The notes beneath the pieces are model-generated. The model made no database searches. It was not told the DNA's origin and saw nothing but the letters and a program-made list of their open reading frames with translations. Both the position numbers and the translations under genes were made by a program. From CAVRAZ01 sp963719135 (lineage in GTDB: Bacteria; Pseudomonadota; Gammaproteobacteria; DSM-19610): a stretch of 64,000 bases of DNA. Each line of letters opens with the position of its first letter. The first letter of the stretch is position 1. This document shows, piece after piece, positions 35,887 to 43,933 of the stretch. Location of the stretch: assembly GCA_963719135.1 (NCBI GenBank), contig CAVRAZ010000003.1:310001-374000 (forward strand). The letters are read 5' to 3'.

Positions 35887-36261
35887 TCAAGCGCCGCCGG
35901 CCGCGACGTAGGCGTCGATAGCGGCGGCGATTGCATCGCAGCACGCCTGAGCCTGGCGGACATCGCGAATATCCACGGCCGGATAGCAGCGTACGGCGAC
36001 CGCGCCCGGCATCCGCCCGTCATCCCAGCCGCGGCTGGCATTGCCGACCAGCATCAGCAACCCCAGCTTCGGCATGCGCTCGATCAATCGGACATCGAAT
36101 GGGGTATCCAGCGCAACCAGGATATCCGTGCGCCAGCAACGCTCGGCCATGCCGTCGGCATCCAGCGCGGGATACTGCGCCCAGCCGTATTTCGGCGCTG
36201 CAAGCGGCGGAAACTCGACGCCGGCAGGCAGGCGTTGACTGTCCACAACCACAACTTTCAT
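35887..36261 (-). CDS. Stand-alone N-terminal half of a D-2-hydroxyacid dehydrogenase-like protein
   Basis: About 124 residues. The sequence KVVVVDSQRLPAGVEFPPL, YGWAQYP and CWRTDILVALDTPFDVRLIE followed by MPKLGLLMLVG resembles the small catalytic-domain start of glycerate dehydrogenase-type enzymes. The NAD-binding domain (GxGxxG) is entirely absent, and the ORF ends at a clear stop after a helix (CDAIAAAIDAYVAAGGA). It could be a genuine short protein or the remains of a longer gene. It is 8 bases upstream of djlA on the same strand. The ATG at 36261 has GGGGA at good spacing. Confidence 0.65.
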   Translation of the reverse strand: MKVVVVDSQRLPAGVEFPPLAAPKYGWAQYPALDADGMAERCWRTDILVALDTPFDVRLIERMPKLGLLMLVGNASRGWDDGRMPGAVAVRCYPAVDIRDVRQAQACCDAIAAAIDAYVAAGGA

Positions 36262-36448
36262 GAGCATTTCCCCGCGCGCGCAAACCGGACCGCAACGGAA
36301 GGCCCGTCAATTGCAGACACCTGACCGCCCCTTTGCCGGCCCGCCGTTGCAGGACCGGGGATTCACGCTATAACTAGATCACAGGTGTGTTCGAGAATGA
36401 AACTCAAGCTGACAGTATCAACCGATTGATAATGGAGGTAAAGCGCCG

Positions 36449-36721
36449 ATGACGACGAACTTCGAGCCCCGGATCGGTGACTGGTACAGAACCGCCGACG
36501 GCGAATGCTTCGAAATCATCGCATACGATGAACTCGAAGGAACCTGGGAAGTGCAGTACTTCGACGGCACCCTCGATGAAGTGGATGCCGGTCAATGGGA
36601 CGAGATGGTGTTGGAACCGATCGATCCGCCGGAGGACTGGCACGGCGCGCTCGATGTCGACGAACCGGACGACACCGAGTCGCCTGAGGTCGATAAGCTG
36701 CTGGATCGGCTGAACCGCTGA
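36449..36721 (+). CDS. Small acidic protein (DUF6763-like)
   Basis: A 90-residue acidic protein starting MTTNFEPRIGDWYRTADGEC. The pattern GDWYR, FEIIAYDELEGTWEVQYFDG and EVDAGQWDEM matches a small conserved protein of gammaproteobacteria that I associate with DUF6763; function unknown. It has a GGAGG-type site (ATGGAGGTAAAG) 12 bases upstream and stands alone. Confidence 0.75.
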   Translation: MTTNFEPRIGDWYRTADGECFEIIAYDELEGTWEVQYFDGTLDEVDAGQWDEMVLEPIDPPEDWHGALDVDEPDDTESPEVDKLLDRLNR

Positions 36722-36877
36722 ACACTTGTGGAGGACGCCTCCGGGGGGCGCAAACGGCATCACGCGACGCGACGCCCATGTACGCAGTAAAGAACATGAC
36801 TGCCAGTCCCGCATGCGCCTGAAGCATGCGATGAACAATCGGGCGGACCCTGATTGAGCTATCGCTCGGATACCGAC

Positions 36878-37022
36878 CTGCGAAAAAGTAAACCCACCTT
36901 GCCGGCGTTTCGCAGATACGAAGCGGCTCATGGGTGCCGAATATTGCTTCACTGAGCCGCATCCTGTTGCGTAAACGCCGGAGCCGGTGGACTGCGATCC
37001 CGCAGCCACCGGCGTCTTTTTC
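36878..37022 (+). ncRNA. Candidate structured RNA or leader with alternative stems and a terminator
   Basis: Two mutually exclusive pairings are visible. CTGCGAAA (36878-36885) can pair with TTTCGCAG (36908-36915). Alternatively GGCGTTT-GCA (from 36904) can pair with TGC-AAACGCC (ending 36979). An 8-bp hairpin GCGGCTCA / TGAGCCGC (36923-36930 with 36953-36960) lies inside. An intrinsic terminator follows (GCCGGTGG / CCACCGGC then TCTTTTT, about 36983-37022). This layout fits a riboswitch-like leader or a small RNA. I do not recognise the class. The nearest downstream ORF is the small gene at 37199. Confidence 0.5.
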
Positions 37023-37198
37023 GTCCGCGTCTCACGCAGCCGGGTACACCAGAGCCCGCCTTCGTGCGCCGAGCAGGGCACAGCCTTCGGTCCTGACTTT
37101 ACCGGCATTACACAACGCCAACAGGTCAGGGCGTCCTTAATGTTTGTCGCGCGCACGCCGCTAATTTCGGGCAAGGGCTCACAGGCGGGAGACGTGCA

Positions 37199-37414
37199 AT
37201 GACACTCATACTCGATATGGCAAGCGGTGCATGTGACGATTCAGGAAAGACGACGCGTGGGGCCGATGCCGCATTCGCCGACTCGGCATTGCTGGTGCCC
37301 GCAGCGACACTGGTCGGTCTTCAGGAAATCCAGCTCGATACGGACAGATTGTCCAGCGCAGACAAGGCGGCGATCCGGCAACATCTGCTCGCCACCCGCC
37401 GCGACACGGACTGA
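37199..37414 (+). CDS. Small hypothetical protein
   Basis: A 71-residue ORF starting MTLILDMASGACDDSGKTTR, with GGGAGA about 8 bases before the ATG. It ends QHLLATRRDTD. No domain is recognised. It follows the candidate structured RNA by about 180 bases and converges on the Rieske gene with 4 bases between stops. Confidence 0.45.
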   Translation: MTLILDMASGACDDSGKTTRGADAAFADSALLVPAATLVGLQEIQLDTDRLSSADKAAIRQHLLATRRDTD

Positions 37415-37418
37415 CGCT

Positions 37419-37823
37419 TCAGCGCGGCGTCGGCTGAGGCGGCGCGGACGGTCGTTCGTCATCCGCTTCGCCCACAACCCAAATACTGTCCTCGACGATC
37501 CTGACATTCACGGGCGACAGCCGGTCGCCCGCGCAGGGTCCGGCGATGCAGAGTCCATTGTCTATCTGAAACAGTGCAGCGTGCGTCGCGCATTGTATCC
37601 AGCGTCCCTCGATATCCAGAAACTGGTCCGGAACCCAGTCGAGCGGACCGCCGGTGTGCGGGCAACTGTTCCTGTATGCGTAGAGATGCGGGCCTCGCCG
37701 TACCACAAACAGATTGAGCGGGCCATCACCGAGGCGGCAATGAAACCCCCGCGCGCCGCCTTCAGGAACAGCCTCGAGCGCACACAGCCGGATTGCAGCT
37801 TGGTCACCGCCGCGCTCAGCCAA
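37419..37823 (-). CDS. Rieske [2Fe-2S] ferredoxin-like protein
   Basis: About 134 residues. The Rieske cluster ligands are clear: CPHTGGPLDW (Cys-X-His) and CATHAALFQIDNG (Cys-X2-His), about 20 residues apart, in a protein of the small soluble Rieske type. Its redox partner is unknown. No ATG is available; a TTG at 37823 overlaps the end of the kinase gene by 8 bases and is the most economical start, while a TTG at 37874 would overlap it by 59. Probably cotranscribed with the kinase. Confidence 0.8.
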   Translation of the reverse strand: MAERGGDQAAIRLCALEAVPEGGARGFHCRLGDGPLNLFVVRRGPHLYAYRNSCPHTGGPLDWVPDQFLDIEGRWIQCATHAALFQIDNGLCIAGPCAGDRLSPVNVRIVEDSIWVVGEADDERPSAPPQPTPR

Positions 37824-38688
37824 GTCCGTTTCCCATTCCGTCCAGACCCCGGCGGCCGCATTTTTCGCCCGCAAACCGGCAGGCGCGCGCGAGGCGTTCT
37901 GCCGGCGACGTCACCCTGAAATAGCCGTCGACGATCGCCGCGTTGAACGTGTCGCCGGCCCCCAGTGTATCGACGACTTCGGGGGGCGCAAATGCCGGGC
38001 TCTCGTGGTACCGGTCTGCTGTATCCAGGGCGGACGCGCCTTGCGCTCCCCGGCCGCAGTACAGATCGGCGGCCGGCGCAAGCGTCCGCGCCGATGCCAG
38101 CAGGGCACGGGCGTCCAATCCGCGCTGCGTGGCGAAAGCCGCGGAAAACAGCAGCACGTCCGCGAACGGATACAGGGTTTCGATATCCGCGCGGTCCTTT
38201 TCCACCTCGATCGAGATGCGCACCGCCGGCACAGAGTCGCGAAGCCGCGCTACCATGGCGCGGGTTTCTGCGACGTTGCGGGCCTCGAAATGAAACCAGT
38301 CATACTGCGCGGGATCGACCGCACGAAAATCGTCGAAGGAATATTCGACCAGATCCCGGTAGTGCACGATGGTACGCGATCCGGTGGCCCGGCTGAGTAT
38401 GATGAAGGACATGGGAGTCTGCCCGGGCTTCGCGCAAACATGGCGCGTGTCGACGCCGTGGCGATGCAAGTCATCGAGGATGAAATCGGCCTCCGACGCC
38501 GTGGCCCGGACCCCCGCCCACGCGCAGGCATGTCCGAGCTGGCTGAGCACGACCGCCGTGTTGGCGGCATTGCCCCCGCGGCGGCGCTCGCGCAACAGAG
38601 CGCGGACTTCCTCATCTTCCCCTGGATAGCGTTCGACGGTGTGAATCAGATCGAGCGTGGCATTGCCGACGGAAAGTATGCGGGCCAT
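37816..38688 (-). CDS. PfkB family sugar kinase (ketohexokinase-like)
   Basis: A 290-residue ribokinase-fold kinase. The N-terminal signature GNATLDLIHTVERYPGEDEE and Gly-rich RRGGNAANTAVVLSQLG, and the C-terminal catalytic motif VDTLGAGDTFNAAIVDGY with the catalytic Asp, are all intact. The YDWFHFEARN segment resembles animal-type ketohexokinases. The natural substrate is not known. The ATG at 38688 (MARILSVGNATLD) is chosen because the kinase fold begins there. Confidence 0.88.
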   Translation of the reverse strand: MARILSVGNATLDLIHTVERYPGEDEEVRALLRERRRGGNAANTAVVLSQLGHACAWAGVRATASEADFILDDLHRHGVDTRHVCAKPGQTPMSFIILSRATGSRTIVHYRDLVEYSFDDFRAVDPAQYDWFHFEARNVAETRAMVARLRDSVPAVRISIEVEKDRADIETLYPFADVLLFSAAFATQRGLDARALLASARTLAPAADLYCGRGAQGASALDTADRYHESPAFAPPEVVDTLGAGDTFNAAIVDGYFRVTSPAERLARACRFAGEKCGRRGLDGMGNGLG

Positions 38689-38813
38689 GGCCGGCAGATT
38701 AACCGCCCGCGGGGCGATGTCAAGGCGGGGGGCGAGGAGCCGGCGCGAGTAATCTGTACGTGGCAAGGCGCGTGGCGAAAGCACAGTTGCAGCAGGATCA
38801 CCCGGACAGGCTG

Positions 38814-41800
38814 CTACCGCCGCCGCACTACGCGGAAACCCAGATCGTCCAGCCGCGTATCGCCCGGGCGATCGGCGCGCGCGGCACTGCGCAGCGCCGT
38901 AGGCGCGCTGTCGTAACCGCCACCGCGCACGACCCGGGACCTGCAGGGTGGTTCGGCGGTCACAGCGCTTCCGTCGAGGGGCGCGTTGCCGTAACTGCCG
39001 ACATAGCAGTCTTCAACCCACTCCATCACGTTACCCGCGGTATCGTGCAACCCGACGGCATTCGCCGGAAACTGGCCGACGGGCGCGGTTCGGGTTGCGT
39101 CCCACGCGCTGCCACAATCGAAACAGTTGGCGCGCGCGTCGACTTTGTCAAGGTCGTTCCCCCACCAGTAGTGAGTCACGCTGCCCGCGCGCGCCGCGTA
39201 CTCCCACTCTGCTTCCGTCGGCAAACGGTAATCGCGCCCCGTCTGCTCACTCAGCCAGTGCACATAGGCCTGCGCGTCATCCCAACTGACGTTGATCACC
39301 GGCCGCGTATCGCGCCCCCATCCCCGGTCCGCCGGCAAACGCCGCCCGGTCGCGCCGGCGAAACGATCATATTCGGCGAATGTGACCTCGAACTGACTGA
39401 CCGAGAAAACGGGTAGGGACACCTGGCGCTGCGGGCGCTCGTTGAAATTGGCCGACGCCGCCGGGCTGCCCATCAGAAAATCGCCGCCGCTCAGCTCGAC
39501 CATGGTCGGCCCGAAGCTGCCGTCAGTGAGACTGTCGTTGAACGACCGGCGCACTTTCACCGGTGTTGTGGCATACGGCTTCGGCGCGGGCGGCGCAGCG
39601 ACTTCGACTTGCGTCGCGCCGGACTCCCGGGCATCCGGCGACACCGGTGGCTCCTTCGAACCAGGCGGTGCGGCGGAACTGCCGCGCATCATGGACTGGG
39701 CGATGGTCGACGGGGCCGCAGCCGCGACATCCGAAGAAAGTGCGGTCGTGTGGCCTGAAGACGCCTCGACCGGCAGTTTCGAAGGTTCGTTCTCCGGCGC
39801 GGAATGCAGACCGCCGGCATCCGGCAGGATGACGCCCCTACCGCCGTCCTCCACCGCGCCGTCCTCGGTACGTGTCGGATCGAACACACCCAGACGATCG
39901 AAAGCACCCTGCAGGTAGGCGGCCACGCCGGCGCCAGCCACTGCGAAAACCAGCGCGTACCACCCGATGCGCAGACTGCGGGGTACGCGCGCGGGGTTTT
40001 CACTGACATCCCAATCGAGCAGCTGAGTCGGCGCCTGTTCATCCGGGTCGGCTTCGGGAAAGACGTCGAGGGCCTCAGCACCGGTCGAGTCCCCGCTGAC
40101 TTCCGTTTCCTCGAAGTCCGCGTCGCCGCCGATCTCTCTGATTGGCAGCGCCTCTATCAACAACTCTTCGCCCGCGGACTCATCGTCCAGCACAGCCTGA
40201 AAGCGCTCGATCTCGGCATCGAATTCGTCCGCGCGTGGTTCGGTAGCACCGGCGCCGGCTTCCATCGCGGCCAACGGTTCTTCCCGGTCGTCATCCATGC
40301 GTGCAAGCACCGCGGCGTCATCGATGTCCCGGGTTGCGCCGTCCGGTGATTCGGGGTCACCGACCGCCGCACCCGGGTGCCCGGCTGGTCCGTCGGTTTC
40401 AGCCCGGGAATCGAGCGTGATCCTCGGATCATCGCGCAAGGCCTCCAGACGCCGGACCTCTGCTTCCAGCGCCACGGCCCGCACGTTCTCAGCCGACTCC
40501 AGCTCGTTCCGCAATCTTCCCACCTCGGCCCGGGCCGCGTCGAGCGCCTGTTGCAGCTCATCGCGCTCTCCTTTCCATTGCTCGGAGGCGCGCTCGAACG
40601 CCTGGATGCGCTCGGCCGACCGGGCCTCCAGCGAAACCAGTTCAGCCTGCGCCTCGTAGAGGGCCGACTCGCGCTCCCGGATCTGTATGTCCAGCGCTTC
40701 CGCACGCCGGCGCATCGAGGATAGTTCCGCTTCGCGCCGCTCGCTCTCCTGACCAAGCGCCTCGATTTCGCGCGCCATCGCCTGCCGCTGGTCGCCGGAC
40801 GCCTGCTCAAGAGCGCGGAACTGCGCGTCCCGTTCGGCCAAGGCCTGCGCGTGTTGCGCCACAGTCGCATCCAGCGCGTGCCGCACACCGGCAAGTGCGG
40901 CATCGAGTTCGGCGATCCGCGCGTCCCTGGCCGCAAGTTCCTCGTTTTCCCTGGCCTGGACCCCGGCGGCGTCCGGGCCGGACGGATTGACGCGCCGAAG
41001 CTCGCGTTTCAATCCGAAGATTTCCTGCTCGTGCCTGCGTTGTTCCTCCTCGAGCCGTTGTTCGGCGGCTTTGACCGCCGCGTGCAGGCGGGACTGCGCC
41101 CGCTGTACGTTCTGGGTCTCCTCCTGGGCGCGCCCCATGGCTCTGCGCGCCGTGTCCAGATCGGAGTCGTATTCCTGCCTCAGTGTTTCGAGGGCCTGCG
41201 TCTGCGCCTCCAGCTTGCGTTCGAGCGCGGCGATATCGGTGAGCAGCATGGCGTTGGCGGTTTTCAACTCGATCAGCTCCGTTTGCGTGTCGTCGGCCGC
41301 GCCGCCGTTGGCCGCTGCCGGCGACGCGCCGTCCAGGGACAACTCGCCGCCGATCAGCGCCTCGGACGGCACCGCACCCAGGCCGTGCTCGAGCACGGCG
41401 ACATCCAGGCCCTGTTGCCGCAGGACAAACGCCGCGGCTGCGCTGCGGCGGCCGGTGTCACAGCACAGAACATAGGTCTTGTCGCGTGCAAATTCGCCCA
41501 ACCCTGTCCGGATCTCCGCCACCGGAACGTTCACGCTGTCAGGCAGACGCAGATTGGAAAACTCGCCGTGCAGACGCACGTCCACCCAGACCGCGCCTGC
41601 CTGAACATGGGCCAGCGCCGCAGGGTAATCCAGCGTCTTCAGCAAGGGTGCGCCCAGCAATTCGTCGAAGTCACGCTTTTCCAGCCGCATCAGCACGCCG
41701 TCGGCCAAAGCGGTGACCGTGGCGTTGCGCGGCTCGCCCGAGACCAACCCCTCTTCCCCGAAACAGGCGCCCTCGGACAATTCGGCCAACTGCGTATAGC

Positions 41801-42407
41801 CCTCGCCGACCGCGCTGCGGCGGGTTACGGACACGCGGCCCCGCTTGACGATGTAGAAATGATCGGCAGCCTCGCCCTCGCGGATAATCTCGTCACCGGC
41901 AACACAGACCAGCGGCTCGATGCGCGTGATGAGCTGCTGTATCTGCGCCGGCGAGAGGTGCCGGAATGTATCGGACTGAAGCAGTCGCGTCAGCCAGTCT
42001 TCGTCGCCGTCGCCTCCCAACTCGTCGACGGCATAGCCCGAAGTCTGGTCCCACGTCAGCAGCACATCGAGCAGGCCCGAATCGACGCGCGCGACAACGA
42101 CCGGACCCGCTGCGCGCACCGAGAGCAAACGCGGCTGACGCTGTGCAATGGGATGTCGCGCCATCTCGGTGCCCGCCACCAACGTTCCGACGAGCGCCTG
42201 GCTCCTGTCCAGCAGTTCGACGTTGCCTTCGATCAGGTAGACATTCTTCCGGTCCCGTTCGCCATGCTTGAAAACGAATTCCCCGCCTGGAATATTCTCA
42301 AAATCGGTCTTCTTCAGCAGCGCTTCGAGGTGCGGGGCCGACAGAGCGCCGAGCGGAACGAGGGATTTCAACACATTGTTGCTGCTTGAGATTTTCTTGG
42401 CTTCCAT
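38814..42407 (-). CDS. Multidomain cNMP-cNMP-rhodanese-coiled coil-TM-SUMF1 protein
   Basis: A 1197-residue protein with an unusual order: a first, degenerate cyclic-nucleotide-binding fold (about 20-130); a second, better one (about 142-250) with ACFGEEGLVSGEPRNATV as phosphate-binding cassette; a rhodanese domain (about 255-345) with an intact active loop CDTGRRS at Cys316; a coiled coil (about 373-690); an acidic linker; one membrane segment (about 815-837, GWYALVFAVAGAGVAAYL); a Pro/Ala-rich linker; and a SUMF1/FGE-type domain (about 965-1195: MVELSGGDFLMGSP, RLPTEAEWEYAARAG, TAGNVMEWVEDCY, RVVRGGGYDSAP, DLGFRVVRR). The catalytic Cys pair of formylglycine-generating enzymes is not present in the final segment. 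The N-terminal part should be cytoplasmic and the SUMF1 part periplasmic. Confidence 0.85.
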   Translation of the reverse strand: MEAKKISSSNNVLKSLVPLGALSAPHLEALLKKTDFENIPGGEFVFKHGERDRKNVYLIEGNVELLDRSQALVGTLVAGTEMARHPIAQRQPRLLSVRAAGPVVVARVDSGLLDVLLTWDQTSGYAVDELGGDGDEDWLTRLLQSDTFRHLSPAQIQQLITRIEPLVCVAGDEIIREGEAADHFYIVKRGRVSVTRRSAVGEGYTQLAELSEGACFGEEGLVSGEPRNATVTALADGVLMRLEKRDFDELLGAPLLKTLDYPAALAHVQAGAVWVDVRLHGEFSNLRLPDSVNVPVAEIRTGLGEFARDKTYVLCCDTGRRSAAAAFVLRQQGLDVAVLEHGLGAVPSEALIGGELSLDGASPAAANGGAADDTQTELIELKTANAMLLTDIAALERKLEAQTQALETLRQEYDSDLDTARRAMGRAQEETQNVQRAQSRLHAAVKAAEQRLEEEQRRHEQEIFGLKRELRRVNPSGPDAAGVQARENEELAARDARIAELDAALAGVRHALDATVAQHAQALAERDAQFRALEQASGDQRQAMAREIEALGQESERREAELSSMRRRAEALDIQIRERESALYEAQAELVSLEARSAERIQAFERASEQWKGERDELQQALDAARAEVGRLRNELESAENVRAVALEAEVRRLEALRDDPRITLDSRAETDGPAGHPGAAVGDPESPDGATRDIDDAAVLARMDDDREEPLAAMEAGAGATEPRADEFDAEIERFQAVLDDESAGEELLIEALPIREIGGDADFEETEVSGDSTGAEALDVFPEADPDEQAPTQLLDWDVSENPARVPRSLRIGWYALVFAVAGAGVAAYLQGAFDRLGVFDPTRTEDGAVEDGGRGVILPDAGGLHSAPENEPSKLPVEASSGHTTALSSDVAAAAPSTIAQSMMRGSSAAPPGSKEPPVSPDARESGATQVEVAAPPAPKPYATTPVKVRRSFNDSLTDGSFGPTMVELSGGDFLMGSPAASANFNERPQRQVSLPVFSVSQFEVTFAEYDRFAGATGRRLPADRGWGRDTRPVINVSWDDAQAYVHWLSEQTGRDYRLPTEAEWEYAARAGSVTHYWWGNDLDKVDARANCFDCGSAWDATRTAPVGQFPANAVGLHDTAGNVMEWVEDCYVGSYGNAPLDGSAVTAEPPCRSRVVRGGGYDSAPTALRSAARADRPGDTRLDDLGFRVVRRR

Positions 42408-42859
42408 TGTTGAATATCAATCGTCTGCGCGTAGGAAAAGGCGTTCACCGCGCCCTGCGGTGATTGCGGGAAGATACGTGAAACCTGCTGATTTAACGGC
42501 CGTGCGAATTGTTGTCTTAGCGGGGCGCCGGCGCGTTTCGGACTTTGAAGCGGGTCACACTTTCGACCTGCGTGCCGCAGCCGCGCAGGGGGCGCAACGC
42601 CGCTGATGAATTCAATGCTCATTCCGCGCTGCGCACGCCTGAACGACGGCATCGCGCGGATGCCGTATGTTTGCTCGGAACGCTTCGCCTGCACAAACGC
42701 AACTCGAGTTTACGGCGTATATGCAGGTCAAAATCGCATCGACATGAGTTTCACAAGTAAATAAAGGCACAAAATAACATTCTGGGCTTCCACTTTCTTT
42801 TCATTGTGCTATCTTTGCACTGCTAATTCCCCAGCTAATTACCGAGAGGAGCCCAATAC
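42408..42859. other. Gene-free stretch with the HU gene promoter region
   Basis: No coding region is supported between the divergent fusion protein and HU gene. The last 120 bases are AT-rich. TGCTATCTT at about 42807-42815 is a possible extended -10 for the HU gene. Confidence 0.45.
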
Positions 42860-43225
42860 ATGGCTGCAAAAAAGAAGAGAGCCGCCAAGACAACTGCGAA
42901 AAAAGCCGCACCGAAAGCGTCGAATTCGCCCACCACGAAAGCAGAGACGTACTCCTTCGTCGCCGACAAGACCGGGTTGACCAAGAAAGATGTGAGTTCC
43001 GTGTTCGACGCCTTGTCCAATTTGATCAAGCGCGACCTCAAACGTAACGGACCCGGTATGTACACGGTGCCCGGCCTGGCAAAAATCAAAGTAGTTCGCA
43101 AACCGGCTACCAAGTCGCGCAAGGGCGTCAATCCCTTTACTGGCGAACCGATGGTGTTCAAGGCCAAACCGGCGCGCAATGTGGTCAAGGTCCTGGCACT
43201 TAAGGGACTGAAAGATATGGTGTAA
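42860..43225 (+). CDS. HU-family DNA-binding protein with a Lys/Ala-rich N-terminal tail
   Basis: A 121-residue protein. Residues 1-22 are AAKKKRAAKTTAKKAAPKAS-like, resembling the tail of eukaryotic histone H1 or of mycobacterial and Bordetella H1-like proteins. The HU fold follows (TYSFVADKTGLTKKDVSSVF, DALSNLIKRDL) and the beta arm carries the conserved GVNPFTGEPMVFKAKPARNV, although the usual RNPQTG is changed to VNPFTG. It has a GAGAGGAG site upstream. It is probably an abundant nucleoid protein; the tail may add sequence-independent DNA contacts (inference). Confidence 0.88.
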   Translation: MAAKKKRAAKTTAKKAAPKASNSPTTKAETYSFVADKTGLTKKDVSSVFDALSNLIKRDLKRNGPGMYTVPGLAKIKVVRKPATKSRKGVNPFTGEPMVFKAKPARNVVKVLALKGLKDMV

Positions 43226-43428
43226 TTGCCCGCGGCCACGGGCCCGCGGACACCTGTCACGGCAGTTCGGCGGTCGGCCGCAAGACCGCCCGGACTGCAA
43301 TAAGCGATTCGGTATTGAGGCAGTCCATCGACTGCCTTCTTGTTTGCCGGCCCATTGCACTGGCGCCGGGCGTTGATCGGACGAAAACGCCGCGCTACAT
43401 CATTGCGCGCACGTGTCCGTCATGGCGC

Positions 43429-43923
43429 TTAGTCGGATGATTGCTGCTTGTTTCCTTTCAACGACAGTTCGCCGCGATTTACGCGGTGCTTGGCGCGAAT
43501 GAACTCGCGATGCGGGACATAAAGCAGCTCGGCGATCTTGCGCACCAACCCCTCCTCATAGGGATCGAGATTGCCGTCGGCATAGGCCACCTGCCACAGC
43601 ATTTCAACCAGTCTGATCTTTTCCGGCAGATCGAACCGCTGATTGATGAGCCGGGTGAACGGGAACAACGAGGTCGCCTCCTCCGCGCTTTGCTCGGCCA
43701 CAAGCGCGAGTTCCTGCACCTCGTCGGCGCCAAGACCGAAGACTGCGCGCAGTTGGCGCTCGACCAGGCTTTTTTCCCTGGGATCGGTATTGTGATCGGA
43801 ACGCGCCACTTCGAACAGGAGCGTGCCCGCGGCCATGTGCAGTGCGCGTGCCGAGCGCCCACCGTCGGCGGATTCCGAAGATTCGATATACCGGCTGAAA
43901 AAGGCCTGAATCCGCTTGATCAT
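43429..43923 (-). CDS. TerB-like protein
   Basis: A 164-residue helical protein. The TerB pattern is seen in AAGTLLFEVARSDHNTDPRE and LVEMLWQVAYADGNLDPYEE, which also lead to the C-terminal VRKIAELLYVPHREFI. The family binds metals or acts at membranes, but function is not settled. The ATG at 43923 (MIKRIQAFFSRY) is 11 bases after the protease stop, so it is probably the last gene of exeA-gspB-protease-terB. Confidence 0.82.
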   Translation of the reverse strand: MIKRIQAFFSRYIESSESADGGRSARALHMAAGTLLFEVARSDHNTDPREKSLVERQLRAVFGLGADEVQELALVAEQSAEEATSLFPFTRLINQRFDLPEKIRLVEMLWQVAYADGNLDPYEEGLVRKIAELLYVPHREFIRAKHRVNRGELSLKGNKQQSSD

Positions 43924-43933
43924 CGGCCCGGCG

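Noticed and set aside
36901..36980. Possible integron attC site
   Set aside because: The ends are GGCGTTT and AAACGCC; attC ends have the opposite polarity (AAC on the left and GTT on the right), and no integron integrase is near.
36878..37022. Cyclic-di-GMP riboswitch
   Set aside because: The conserved GEMM-I core could not be found; the region was kept only as an unclassified structured RNA.
30984..37200. Genomic island or prophage
   Set aside because: The region is gene-poor with broken genes, but no integrase, transposase, phage gene or tRNA-flanking direct repeat was found.
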